Assembly (NCBI GenBank): GCA_029261835.1
Contig: JAJDAO010000068.1
Coordinates: 1-64,000, forward strand
DNA length: 64,000 bases
Direction of reading: 5' to 3'
Source: Deltaproteobacteria bacterium
GTDB taxonomy: Bacteria > Myxococcota_A > UBA9160 > UBA4427
This document shows, one piece after another, positions 32,339 through 41,318 of this stretch; the first letter of the stretch is position 1, and every line of letters begins with the position of its first letter. Below the pieces are notes generated by a model. The model was not told where the DNA came from. It saw only the letters and a list, made by a program, of their open reading frames with translations, and did not search any database. A program made the translations under genes and the position numbers.

Positions 32339-34534
32339 GTGCAGTACTGGGTGTCGTGGCTTCTGATCCCGCTCGGACTGGCGAGCGCCCTCTGCGGATG
32401 CTCTTCGCGCGAGTCCGAGGACGTCTCGCCGGGCTGCTATGGGCGCGCCATCCGGCCGGACGAGCTGCCGGCCTCCTTGCGACTGGATCCGCTCCCCAAG
32501 GAGCAGCGACCCGTCTTCGCCGATGACGTGCGGATGCGGGAGGTCGGCGGAGAGTCCCGGCCGGCGCTGCCCGGGGTGCGGCCGGGGGACGCATTCCGTC
32601 GGCTCGATCTCGAGCTGCCGCGGGATGCCAGGGCGCCCTTTCGCAGGCGCATCGATCTCGCCGGGGGACGCTACCAGAGAGCCGAGCAGGTTCTGATCGC
32701 CCCTCGAATTCACACCGCCGAGTGGCAGTCGCTCCGCCCCGTCTACGCGACGATCGAGCGTGACGCCGAAGGGCGGTACGCCATGCTCGAGCTGAATCTC
32801 TCGCCCTTCTCGACGCACCGCGGGTCCGCAAAGATCATTGCCACGGTCTACGTGGTGCCGGACTCTCGCAGGGTCCTTCATGAAACCGCGCCGCTCGAAC
32901 TCCCGACGCGCTCCGCCTGGCTCGCCTTTGCGCTCGGCATTCCAGAAGCGGCTCGGCCATTGGGCCCGATCCGCTTCGAGCTCTCCGCGTGCCGCGGCGA
33001 GCAGTGTCGCTGCCTCCATCAGGAGGTGGTCGACCCGGCCACAGAGAACGGCCGAGAGTGGCAGGAGCGGCGGCTGCCTCTCGAGGGGCTCGAAGGACAA
33101 GGCGTGAGACTTCGGTTCACGAGCGAAGCGATCGGACCGGAACCGACGAGCGTCTCGCTGGGACAGTGGACCCGACCGCGTCTCCTGAAGGAAGGCGGGG
33201 CCCGCGGCGCTGGGGAGCGCAACCTGCTGTTGATCTCCCTCGATACCCTGGCGGCGCGTCACATCGAAGCGTATGGATACGGGCGCCGAACGAGCCCCTT
33301 CATGAGCGGAGAGCTTGCTCGCCGTGGCGTGCTCTTCGAGCAGGGGGTGGCTGCTTCGACCACCACGGCGCCCTCGCACATGACCTTGTTCACGTCCTTG
33401 CCACCCTCGGTTCACACCGTCGCGTCGAATCTTCGGGATAGCGGTCTGCCAGAGGGCGTGCCGACGCTGGCCAGCACACTGCGCGATGCGGGCTATGCCA
33501 CGGGCTCCATCAACGAGAACGGTGCCTTGAGCCGGCGGACAGGCTTCGGTCGTGGCTTCGACTTCTATCTCGAGCGAACAGGGGCCACCTTCATGCATCC
33601 CGAGGGCTTCGTGAAGGAGGTCTTCACGAGCGGTCTCCGGTTCATGGAGCGCCACCGCGGCGAGCGCTTCTTTCTCTTTCTCCACACCTACGAGGTCCAC
33701 GATCCCTACACGCCCCCGCCCGCCTATGCCCGGCTCTTCGAAGAAGCCGATGACCCCGGTCATCCCGACAACATCGAGATCGGGGCGCGGCGCGCGAAGC
33801 TGTTTCCGGTCCACTATGACCGGGAGATTCGTCACGTGGACGACGCGCTGCGCGAGCTGTTCTCGCGCATGGAGACGGCCGGGCTCCTCGAGAACACGCT
33901 GGTCGTGGTCACATCGGATCACGGAGAGGCCTTTCTCGAGCACGGATTGATGGGCCATGGCAGCGATGTCTACCAGGAAGCCGTGCACATCCCTCTCTTC
34001 ATGATGGGGCCGGGTGTGCCAGAGGGGCTGCGCATTCGCGCACCTGTGGGGCTGATCGACGTCATGCCCACGACCCTGGACTGGCTGAACGTGTCGCCGC
34101 CCGCGGACCTGATGGGCCAGAGCTTCGCCCCGTTACTGAGAGGCGAGGACAGCCAGCAGCGCTTCATGAATCGCGTGCTGGTGAGCGAGGCGTGGCATCC
34201 GTGGGGTGGCGCCAAGGGAAAGCGGGCGGACATCGAAGCGCCGGTGATCGCCGTGCGCCGCGGCGAGTACAAGCTGATCCGAACCAAGTGGTCCGATGGA
34301 CCGCGCTACGAATTCTACGACCTGTCGAAGGACCCCGTCGAAGCGCAGGATCGATACGATCCGGCAGACCCACGAGTCGCCGAGCTGCAGCGCCTGGCCG
34401 ACGCCTACGAGGAGGCCAGCGCAAGGATCGTCCGCGCGCGCGGGTTCCCCCCGCTCATCGCGGAGCGGGCGACCTTGGAGGACGTGGCGCCCGATCGGCG
34501 TGAGGCGCTGAAGGCCCTCGGTTACATCGAGTGA
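32339..34534 (+). CDS. lipoprotein sulfatase-like hydrolase with non-canonical active site
   Basis: A 731-residue protein with a GTG start. The N terminus is a lipoprotein signal (MQYWVSWLLIPLGLASALCGC), probable acceptor Cys21. Residues about 30-285 are a beta-rich domain of unknown type; the alkaline-phosphatase/sulfatase domain follows (LLLISLDTLAARHIEAYGYGRRTSPFM, VVTSDHGEAFLEHGLMGHG, GLIDVMPTTLDWL). At the nucleophile position the sequence reads TTTAPSHMTLFTS: a Thr-x-Pro-Ser-His pattern replaces Cys-x-Pro-x-Arg, so formylglycine is not possible. It is better viewed as a sulfatase-like phosphodiesterase or phosphotransferase. Confidence 0.82.
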   Translation: MQYWVSWLLIPLGLASALCGCSSRESEDVSPGCYGRAIRPDELPASLRLDPLPKEQRPVFADDVRMREVGGESRPALPGVRPGDAFRRLDLELPRDARAPFRRRIDLAGGRYQRAEQVLIAPRIHTAEWQSLRPVYATIERDAEGRYAMLELNLSPFSTHRGSAKIIATVYVVPDSRRVLHETAPLELPTRSAWLAFALGIPEAARPLGPIRFELSACRGEQCRCLHQEVVDPATENGREWQERRLPLEGLEGQGVRLRFTSEAIGPEPTSVSLGQWTRPRLLKEGGARGAGERNLLLISLDTLAARHIEAYGYGRRTSPFMSGELARRGVLFEQGVAASTTTAPSHMTLFTSLPPSVHTVASNLRDSGLPEGVPTLASTLRDAGYATGSINENGALSRRTGFGRGFDFYLERTGATFMHPEGFVKEVFTSGLRFMERHRGERFFLFLHTYEVHDPYTPPPAYARLFEEADDPGHPDNIEIGARRAKLFPVHYDREIRHVDDALRELFSRMETAGLLENTLVVVTSDHGEAFLEHGLMGHGSDVYQEAVHIPLFMMGPGVPEGLRIRAPVGLIDVMPTTLDWLNVSPPADLMGQSFAPLLRGEDSQQRFMNRVLVSEAWHPWGGAKGKRADIEAPVIAVRRGEYKLIRTKWSDGPRYEFYDLSKDPVEAQDRYDPADPRVAELQRLADAYEEASARIVRARGFPPLIAERATLEDVAPDRREALKALGYIE

Positions 34535-34557
34535 CGTCTCCGATGCCCTTCGATTGT

Positions 34558-36726
34558 TCATTGACGTAGCCTTCGTCTTCCCCCTCCCCCCCTCCCCTTC
34601 CCTTCCGCTTCTTCTCCGCCAACCCCAGATCCTGCGATGGACCCAGGGTGCGGGATCACGGGGAGGAGAAGGTAGCCGGCGCTATCGCCACCCGTGTGAA
34701 CTCGGTTCTCGCCCACTCGCCGGGGAGCGTTGTCGTGAGTGAAGAATCCCGCACCGTAGGAATCGCCAGCCTGGATGTCGAGCAGGATGCGGTGGCCCTT
34801 CTTGAAGATCATGCTCGTCGGGAGGATCTCCACCTGAACCTGGACGACCTCTCCCGGGTCCAACGGCCAGACGTCGTCGTGCGTGTGAAAGGGCCGGTAG
34901 AATCTCGAGCGGTCTGGATCGGTCTTTCGATGCGAGACACGGAGCCAGCCCTTCGCGACCGACGAGTCGAGCGCCATTGGGCTCCAGACCAGCACCTCTT
35001 CCCCGTCCGGATTGATGTCGCGCACGGTAGCGAAGATGTCCATGTCGGACGTCGACGACGACACCCACAAGACGAGATTCACGGGTCCCGTAATCTCGAT
35101 GTCCTCTTCGAGAGGTTCGGTGGCCCAACTGAGCGCGTCGGCCCAGGGATCGGGCACGGGATGCAGCAGGTCTCGAAGCCAACGCGCTGCCCTTCCGAAC
35201 AGGTAGGGCAGCGCCCCCGGGTCCGGCCCGAACATGTGCTCGGCCTCTTCTGCCGTGACGCTGCCATCGCGATCACGGTCGAGGATGGCAGAGAAGAAGT
35301 AGTTCATTTCCTCAGGAAGCTCTTCGGGCTGTAGCTCGTCGTCACCGTTCTCGTCGAAACGCCACAACAGAGCGGCGAAGCTCGGCGGCCCTTGAACGAG
35401 CGGGCCCGAGCCTTCAAATGGTGGCTTGGCGCCTGCGTCGTAGCCTTGCACGTGCTCCTCTTCGGGTGGGTGGAGAACGAGGCTTCCGTCGTTGAGCGAC
35501 GAGGAGAACGCGCCGGATCTCTTGGGACTCAGGTAGAACTTGGTCCACACCGTGCGGGCGAGCGGCCACTCCCTCTCCATTCGCCACTCGTACTCGTCAC
35601 CACCGGAACGGACGGCGATCTTGATAGGCGGCTCGTCCATGACACCGTTGTCGATGCCCTTCAGCCAGTAGTCGAAGAAACGCTTCTGGTCGCTCCGCCC
35701 CTCTTCCGAGTAGAAGGCTTGCAGATCCGATCGAGTGTGCAGAAGGAGCTTCTTGTGAGCCGACTCGGCTTGAACGAACGCCTCGACGTTCCCGCGCATG
35801 TGCAGTCCGTGGCCACCCCAGTTCGCGGCGCTCAGGAGCGGCACTTCGATCTGCCTCGGGTCGGCGCGTCGCCCATCGTAGAACCCCGTGTCCATCGGAT
35901 TCGCGCGCGCGTTCTCGCGCAGTGGCCACATACGAGAGCGTCCGGACAGGCGGTCTGGATGCTCTGGCTGACGCCCCTCGAGCAGTTGCCACCAACGCTC
36001 CAGAAAGTTGGTGCTCAGAATGCCTCCGTGGTAGGCGGCATCACGGTACACGTCCGAGAATCCGTTCCAGGGGATCATGGCGGCCAGCGACGGTGGCCTC
36101 TGCTCGGCGACGAGCCACTGGCTCAACGCATAGTACGAATCCCCGATCGTACCGATCTTGCCATTGCTCCACGGCTGCCGCGCGGACCACTCGATCGCGT
36201 CGTAGAAGTCCTGGGCCTGGCGCGAAGACAGAAGCTCGAACGAGCCTCGTGACTTCCCCGTCCCGCGCGCATCGACACGAACGACCGCGTAGCCGTTCTG
36301 AACCCACCAGACCGGATTGACCGTCTCCCAGTTCATGTACGGGTTGTCCGCGTGATCGATGTCTGAAGGCGGCTGCCAGTGGTGATCCTTGTTGTATGGC
36401 CCGTGGCTCAGGAGGGCCGGATACCGGCCCGGTGGGATCGGGCGGAAGACATCGGCCGCGAGAACACTGCCATCGCGCATCGTGATGGCGGTGTTCTTCT
36501 CGACCACCATGCCGAGGTGCTCAACGGCCTCTGCCGAGGGCGCAGCCATCAGCGACAGAAGGAGACCAAGAAAAGCCCAAGAAGCAGCCGCGATCTTCAC
36601 CAGCACGCCCGGCGTGCGGGGTATCCATCGCCGCCTAGCTGAATCGCCCAGTCCTTCCGGTCCACCGAGCCAGTCCAGAACGATCCCCGCCGTCATGGGA
36701 CTCGAGTCGTCATTGACATTGCTCAT
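34558..36726 (-). CDS. CocE/NonD family hydrolase with internal EF-hand pair
   Basis: About 722 residues from the ATG at 36726 (other starts are possible; a signal peptide-like segment ending in LLLSLMAAPSAEA follows a long N-region). The alpha/beta-hydrolase part shows ITMRDGSVLAADVFRP, VVRVDARGTGKSRGSFE and the nucleophile elbow IGDSYYALSQW. The C-terminal jelly-roll domain (SWATEPLEEDIEITGPVNLVLWVSSS) is that of CocE and X-Pro dipeptidyl peptidases. Between them, at about 35235-35365, lie two EF-hand-like loops (FDENGDDELQPEEL and LDRDRDGSVTAEEA). It should cleave an ester or acyl-peptide bond. It converges on the sulfatase-like lipoprotein gene. Confidence 0.85.
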   Translation of the reverse strand: MSNVNDDSSPMTAGIVLDWLGGPEGLGDSARRRWIPRTPGVLVKIAAASWAFLGLLLSLMAAPSAEAVEHLGMVVEKNTAITMRDGSVLAADVFRPIPPGRYPALLSHGPYNKDHHWQPPSDIDHADNPYMNWETVNPVWWVQNGYAVVRVDARGTGKSRGSFELLSSRQAQDFYDAIEWSARQPWSNGKIGTIGDSYYALSQWLVAEQRPPSLAAMIPWNGFSDVYRDAAYHGGILSTNFLERWWQLLEGRQPEHPDRLSGRSRMWPLRENARANPMDTGFYDGRRADPRQIEVPLLSAANWGGHGLHMRGNVEAFVQAESAHKKLLLHTRSDLQAFYSEEGRSDQKRFFDYWLKGIDNGVMDEPPIKIAVRSGGDEYEWRMEREWPLARTVWTKFYLSPKRSGAFSSSLNDGSLVLHPPEEEHVQGYDAGAKPPFEGSGPLVQGPPSFAALLWRFDENGDDELQPEELPEEMNYFFSAILDRDRDGSVTAEEAEHMFGPDPGALPYLFGRAARWLRDLLHPVPDPWADALSWATEPLEEDIEITGPVNLVLWVSSSTSDMDIFATVRDINPDGEEVLVWSPMALDSSVAKGWLRVSHRKTDPDRSRFYRPFHTHDDVWPLDPGEVVQVQVEILPTSMIFKKGHRILLDIQAGDSYGAGFFTHDNAPRRVGENRVHTGGDSAGYLLLPVIPHPGSIAGSGVGGEEAEGKGRGGGGRRRLRQ

Positions 36727-36791
36727 GGACTCACAATGGACCATCCACAAATGGCTGACAACGCAAATAGATGGATGTATGGTATCCGAAT

Positions 36792-37676
36792 ATGGATGCA
36801 AACTTCGACTGGGACGATCTGAAGGTTCTCCTGGCCGCGTATCGAGAGGGAAGCCTGTCGGGCGCTGGAAAGCGGCTGAGTACCAGTCAATCCACCGCGA
36901 GCCGCCGCCTCGCAGGGCTCGAGGGCCAGCTCAGCGCGCAGCTCTTCGACCGCAGACCCGGCGGGATCCTGGCGACGGAGCTCGCAGAGCAGCTGGTTCC
37001 CCTGGCCGAGCAGGTGGAGCAGCTCTGCTTCGCAATGATCAACGCTGTCTCGGGCACCGAAACTCAGCTGGAAGGCACAGTCCGTCTCGCCCTCACCGAG
37101 GGGCTGAGCAGCTATGTCGTCGCCCCCGCGCTACCCGAACTCAGGACACGACACCCCAAGATCCGTGTGGAGCTGGTCATCGGCAACCACTTGGTTGACC
37201 TGACCCGACGTGAGGCGGATCTGGCCCTCCGGCTGGTTCGGCCCGTTCGCGGCGATCTGGTCGCCAAGTGTATCCACAGTGATCCCTGGAGAGCGTTCGC
37301 GTCGCCGACGTATCTTGCGACGAGCAAGCAAAAGCGAAAGCCAGAGAGACTCGACTGGCTGACATGGGATGAGGGCCTCGCGCTCCAGCCCGACAACAGG
37401 TGGCTGCAGAGGCACGCGACCCGGGAGCCGATTCTTCGGACGACGAGCATGTCCACTCTGATTGCCGCCGCTCAGTCCGGGCTGGGTGCGGTGCTCCTGC
37501 CGCAGACATTCGGTGACGCCCTACCCGGGTTGGCGCGAATTCCCGGTATCCTGCCTGACCTTCCCCGGGCAAAGTTGTGGCTCGTGGGCCACCGGGAGCT
37601 GAAGGACGTACCCCGGCTCCGGGCCGTATGGCAGTTTGTCGAGGAATTGATCGCGGGATTGGCACGGCGATCGTAA
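36792..37676 (+). CDS. LysR family transcriptional regulator
   Basis: A 294-residue regulator. The N-terminal winged helix is WDDLKVLLAAYREGSLSGAGKRLSTSQSTASRRLAGLEGQLSAQLFDRRPGG; the rest is the periplasmic-binding-like effector domain. Start chosen at the ATG at 36792, which puts MDANFDWDDL at the front; an ATG at 36771 adds seven residues and would nearly meet the divergent CocE start. It is divergent from the CocE hydrolase gene with 65 bases between, the usual LysR arrangement, so it probably controls that gene and itself. Confidence 0.9.
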   Translation: MDANFDWDDLKVLLAAYREGSLSGAGKRLSTSQSTASRRLAGLEGQLSAQLFDRRPGGILATELAEQLVPLAEQVEQLCFAMINAVSGTETQLEGTVRLALTEGLSSYVVAPALPELRTRHPKIRVELVIGNHLVDLTRREADLALRLVRPVRGDLVAKCIHSDPWRAFASPTYLATSKQKRKPERLDWLTWDEGLALQPDNRWLQRHATREPILRTTSMSTLIAAAQSGLGAVLLPQTFGDALPGLARIPGILPDLPRAKLWLVGHRELKDVPRLRAVWQFVEELIAGLARRS

Positions 37677-37708
37677 CACCGGGCCCGGACACCCGGGCCG
37701 CCAACTCT

Positions 37709-38041
37709 TCAGCCAATTAGCCCCTTGCTCTGAAGGATGGCTTTGACCGCCCTCGAGTCTTCGACGGTGAACCCGATTCGCCACCATTTGCCGCGGATGT
37801 GGGCCACGAAGATCGTGTCGCGCTTGCTGCGCTCAGCATCGTAGGGAAGCCACGTCTTGAAATCGCCTGAGCCCATATTCCGCCACTTGCCATTCCACAG
37901 GTTGGGCACTTTTGGCACGACCTTCTCGATGCAGGAGAAGTCCACAGGTCGATCATTGCCAGTCAGACTGCAGTGTTTGAAGAGGATCGTCTTCGCAGTG
38001 ATCGTTACGAGTGCGTCGTTGTAGATGATGTCGTCGCTCAT
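37709..38041 (-). CDS. small protein of unknown function, beta-rich
   Basis: A 110-residue protein starting ATG at 38041. The sequence (ALVTITAKTILFKHCSLTG, then TIFVAHIRGKWWRIGFTVEDSRAVKAILQSKGLIG) looks like a single small beta-sandwich followed by a C-terminal helix, reminiscent of PH-like folds, but I cannot assign a family. Its codon composition is less GC-rich than that of the neighbours. Its start lies 12 bases from the likely left end of an IS3 remnant, so its original promoter may have been displaced. It converges on the LysR gene. Confidence 0.55.
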   Translation of the reverse strand: MSDDIIYNDALVTITAKTILFKHCSLTGNDRPVDFSCIEKVVPKVPNLWNGKWRNMGSGDFKTWLPYDAERSKRDTIFVAHIRGKWWRIGFTVEDSRAVKAILQSKGLIG

Positions 38042-38052
38042 GCCGTTGACCC

Positions 38053-38190
38053 TGTCCCCTCGAAGTGGACCCGTTCGGAGGAAGTGTCCTCCGGACCAGC
38101 ATTGAGAATGACAAAGGAACCTCGCAGGAAACTCGCGGACGAGTTCAAGGCAAAGACCGTCAACCTGATCCGGGCAAGCGGTCGGAACGT
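38053..38190 (+). mobile_element. IS3-family remnant: left end and truncated OrfA
   Basis: From the ATG at 38108 the translation begins MTKEPRRKLADEFKAKTVNL and continues IRASGRNV, which matches the N terminus of IS3-family OrfA (the Tnp-type helix-turn-helix with its usual RRKFTDEFKAE start). Similarity stops after about 28 codons, near 38190, and runs into the end of the PilZ gene region. The stretch TGTCCCCTCGAAGTGGACCC at 38053 is a plausible left inverted repeat. The element is too short to be active. Confidence 0.65.
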
Positions 38191-38233
38191 TCGGTTCGGC
38201 CTGGATTTCGCCACCGGACCCATGGTCCGCTCG

Positions 38234-39388
38234 TCAGCTCCCCGTCGCGCGGTGGGTCACCTGCGCGACCACCACCGCCTCGCGCCCTCCGGCGCCCTCG
38301 CGCAGGGATTCCAGGCACGGACGCCCGGCTTTGAGCTTCGCGAGCGCGCGCTTCCCTTCTTCCGAGAGGGACTTGAAGGTCAGCGTGAGGCCCGCTTCTC
38401 CATCGTCGCGCAAGACCGTCGCCTCCACGACCGCCGGCTCCTCGCGCTGGCCGCCGTACAGGGCGAGGGTGACTTCCGCACCCACCTCGAGCCCGGAGTG
38501 GCCGACGATGCGAACACCCTGGACCGAGAGGTCGTGACCCAGCGCAGTCTGAGACGCTTCCGAATCGTCGAAGTCGAGGATGTCGACCCGCCGGTCGTAG
38601 TCCCAGCGCGGATGACTTCGGCGCTCCGCGCTCGCGGCGTTCGCCTCCGGAGCCGGCGTCTCCCGCGACGACCTCTCTGCCAGCGGCGTCAGGCGCGTGC
38701 CGATCTGTTCACCGCGCACCACCTTCTCGAGCTGGACTCGCGCCGCGGCGTCGAGGTCGTTGAGCCGCACCATGATAGAGAAGGCGCGCTGGCCGGAGCG
38801 TGATTCGCACACCGCGCAGCGGACCACGTGCCCCTGGAGCTCCAGCTCCCGTCCGCCGCCCAGCGCCGCCGGGAGCACGACATAGACCGCCGTCTCCGGC
38901 TCCACGGGGCAAGTGGAGAAGATGCGGCACATGTCGGAGGAAACCTCGGCCAGCTTCGCCGGCTCGAGCTCGCCGTCGAAAGTCCGAAACTGGATCGAAT
39001 CGCCAAGCGGAAGCCGCAGCCGCGCGCGCCGATCCGGTCCGCGGTGCAGCAGCTGCAGCAGGAAGCGGCGCAGGGAAGACTCATCCAGCGAGGTCTGCAC
39101 GAGGAAGTGGACCCCGAGCTCCCTCAAACGCTGCCGCAGCGGCATGAAGTCCTGATTGTGCACACACACCCAGGTGGGATCGAGCGGGACGCCTTCCCCC
39201 GACTTCAGCGGCGGCATCTCCAGCGTTCGCTTGCCCGATGAGATGAGAAGATCTCGCGGCGTGTCGACGGAGCCCCGGATCTCCTGCTTCCGGAGGTGGA
39301 CGTAGTCCGCACCGATCCGCTTGAGCATCCGATGGATGTGGTCGAGCTCGCCATCATCGAGAAGTAGAACGGAGGGTGCGACACTCAT
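38234..39388 (-). CDS. PilZ domain protein
   Basis: A 384-residue cytoplasmic protein. The C-terminal PilZ domain (about residues 260-350) has the c-di-GMP-binding elements: an Arg-rich start RRSHPRWDYDRR, and DLSVQGVRI with the D/N-x-S-x2-G pattern. A second, degenerate PilZ-like beta barrel seems to occupy residues about 120-225 (RRARLRLPLGDSIQFRTFDG). The first about 110 residues resemble a degenerate receiver-like domain (SVLLLDDGELDHIHRMLKRIG). It may sense c-di-GMP and couple to motility or polysaccharide. It lies between two IS3 remnants. Confidence 0.85.
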   Translation of the reverse strand: MSVAPSVLLLDDGELDHIHRMLKRIGADYVHLRKQEIRGSVDTPRDLLISSGKRTLEMPPLKSGEGVPLDPTWVCVHNQDFMPLRQRLRELGVHFLVQTSLDESSLRRFLLQLLHRGPDRRARLRLPLGDSIQFRTFDGELEPAKLAEVSSDMCRIFSTCPVEPETAVYVVLPAALGGGRELELQGHVVRCAVCESRSGQRAFSIMVRLNDLDAAARVQLEKVVRGEQIGTRLTPLAERSSRETPAPEANAASAERRSHPRWDYDRRVDILDFDDSEASQTALGHDLSVQGVRIVGHSGLEVGAEVTLALYGGQREEPAVVEATVLRDDGEAGLTLTFKSLSEEGKRALAKLKAGRPCLESLREGAGGREAVVVAQVTHRATGS

Positions 39389-39625
39389 CCTCTAGCAGTT
39401 CGGCCAGCTTCGGACCCGCCTGTAGGAAAAACCCTCGCATGCGGGTGGAAAGCTCGAAACGTCACGATTCCCCTACGAATGCCTGCACGGGGAGCTGGGT
39501 CTGGTTAGGCTAGGCGCGCGGACGCGTGACCTGCCCCAGGTTGTCGTACCAGCTTCTATGTGAGCCCGGCCAGCAATTGACCCAGTTCCTGGTCCTGGTC
39601 CGCGCTGCTGGGCCGCTCCGCCACC

Positions 39626-40035
39626 TCACGGAGATGCCCATTCCATCAGATTGGCCACGTACTGCGCCGGAGGGATATCTCCGAGCGAAGAGTGCGGCCG
39701 GGTCTCATTGTAGTCTGTACTCCAGATTTCAAGCTCAGTTCTAGCGTCTTCGACGCGTCTCGAACCAGTTGGCATTCAGACACTCATCTCGAAGCCTTCC
39801 GTTGAATCTCTCAATCACCGCGTTCTCCACAGGTCGACCGGGCGTGATGAAATGCACGTCGATCTCCCGCGCGTACGCCCAGGCGTCAAGCGCATTCGCC
39901 GTGACCTCGGTTCCGTTGTCCACTTGAATCGATCTCGGTTGGCCATGTTCTGCGATCCAGAAGTCCACGTACGCGGTGACTCGCTCCGTCGGAAACGAAC
40001 GATCTGCTGCGATCCCAATGCACTGCCTGCCACAG
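39626..40035 (-). pseudogene. IS3-family transposase OrfB remnant, frameshifted
   Basis: On the minus strand the translation gives the C-terminal part of an IS3 integrase-type transposase: ADRSFPTERVTAYVDFWIAE, then QVDNGTEVTANALDAWAYA with a DDE Asp, and VENAVIERFNGRLRDECLNA with the catalytic Glu. Near 39750 one base is out of register; beyond it the frame resumes as EDARTELEIWSTDYNETRPH and SSLGDIPPAQYVANLMEWASP, ending at a TGA at 39626-39628. The N-terminal half, including the first catalytic Asp, is missing beyond about 40035. It is a dead remnant, in opposite orientation to the OrfA fragment at 38108. Confidence 0.85.
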
Positions 40036-40244
40036 ACGTCGCCGGCGTCTGATCCGCTGTGATGCGTGGCCTCCCGGTGCTGGTAGGCCGTCCCGGGCGG
40101 CGAATCGAAGAGACGATCGCGGTTGTCGACTCGGGGAGCAAAGCAGCAGCGCTGAAGACGGGCGCTACCCTTCTTGGCCCCCAGGCCTGGCTGAGGACCT
40201 CGCGGAAGCGCGTGCTTCCCGAGCGAGAGATTCCGAGAGGACCC

Positions 40245-41075
40245 ATGAAGAGAATCGAGCCACTGCTCCTGAGCTTCCTGGCAGTCTCCCTTTTCGCCTG
40301 TAGTGAGGACGACATGAGCACTCATCCTGATTCCGCCGCCGCGCCCCCCGCCATCGGGCGCGAGGAGTGGCAGAGGATCGCATCGAAGAAGATCTTCTGG
40401 GGGCACAAGTCGGTGGGCTTCAACATCCTGAAGGGTGTGGATGAGCTGGCAGCCGGAGCACCCGAGGCCGTGCTTCAGATCGTCGAGTCCACCAGCCCGG
40501 GCGTCTTCGACCGATCCGGCGCGCTGGCCCACGCCGCCCTGGGAAACAACACCGACCCGCGCTCCAAGATCGACTCCTTCGTCGACGCCATGGAGGCCGG
40601 CATGGGCAACGCCGCCGACCTCGCATTCCTGAAGTTCTGCTACGCCGACTTCCAGCCCGAATCCGACGTCCCGGCGATCTTCGCGGACTACAAGCAGGCA
40701 ATCGACAGCCTGGCGCTTCGTTACCCCGAGACCACCTTCGCCCACGTAACCGTGCCTCTCACCGCGAGGCAGACCGGTCCCAAGGCACTGATCAAGAAGC
40801 TGCTGGGGAGGCCGATCAGAGGAGTCGAAGACAACCTGAAGCGCTACCAGTTCAACCTGCTCCTCAAGGTCGAGTACGGTGACAGGACCCCTATTTTCGA
40901 TCTTGCGAAGATCGAGTCGACCCGCCCCGACGGCAGCCGCGAAACCACGCGGGTGAGCGACGTGACGGTACCCACGCTGGTCCCCGCCTATACCGACGAC
41001 GGCGGTCATCTCAACCAGCTCGGCCGACACAACGCGGCCGCGGGTTTTCTCCACTTCCTCGCCGAAATCGAGTAG
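40245..41075 (+). CDS. SGNH/GDSL-hydrolase-like lipoprotein
   Basis: A 276-residue protein; start ATG at 40245 behind GAGAGG. The lipobox is in LSFLAVSLFACSED, making it a membrane-anchored lipoprotein. The fold appears to be SGNH-like: IFWGHKSVGFNIL near the N terminus in place of the usual GDS block, AHVTVPLTA in the middle, and a C-terminal DDGGHLNQLGRHNAAAGFL that looks like the Asp-x-x-His block IV. The GDS nucleophile motif is not obvious, so activity as an esterase is uncertain. The 190 bases upstream separate it from the IS3 OrfB remnant. Confidence 0.6.
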   Translation: MKRIEPLLLSFLAVSLFACSEDDMSTHPDSAAAPPAIGREEWQRIASKKIFWGHKSVGFNILKGVDELAAGAPEAVLQIVESTSPGVFDRSGALAHAALGNNTDPRSKIDSFVDAMEAGMGNAADLAFLKFCYADFQPESDVPAIFADYKQAIDSLALRYPETTFAHVTVPLTARQTGPKALIKKLLGRPIRGVEDNLKRYQFNLLLKVEYGDRTPIFDLAKIESTRPDGSRETTRVSDVTVPTLVPAYTDDGGHLNQLGRHNAAAGFLHFLAEIE

Positions 41076-41318
41076 ACGGAGATCGCACTTCGGCCGCTGT
41101 CCCGCAGTCGACCTCGCTTCTCCGCACCCCGATGATGGGAATCACGCCTCTGTTGAGCCAGACCGCAGCCGGCCGTCGACCAGGAGGCACACCCTGGGAG
41201 AGCCAACTCTGAGGCGGCAGGCGGTTCACGAGCCACCCCGACCGACGACCTACCGGACGCTACGGCTTCTCAGCGCAGCGAACCGGCCCTTCACATATAG
41301 GTCGGCGGTTCAAGGAAA

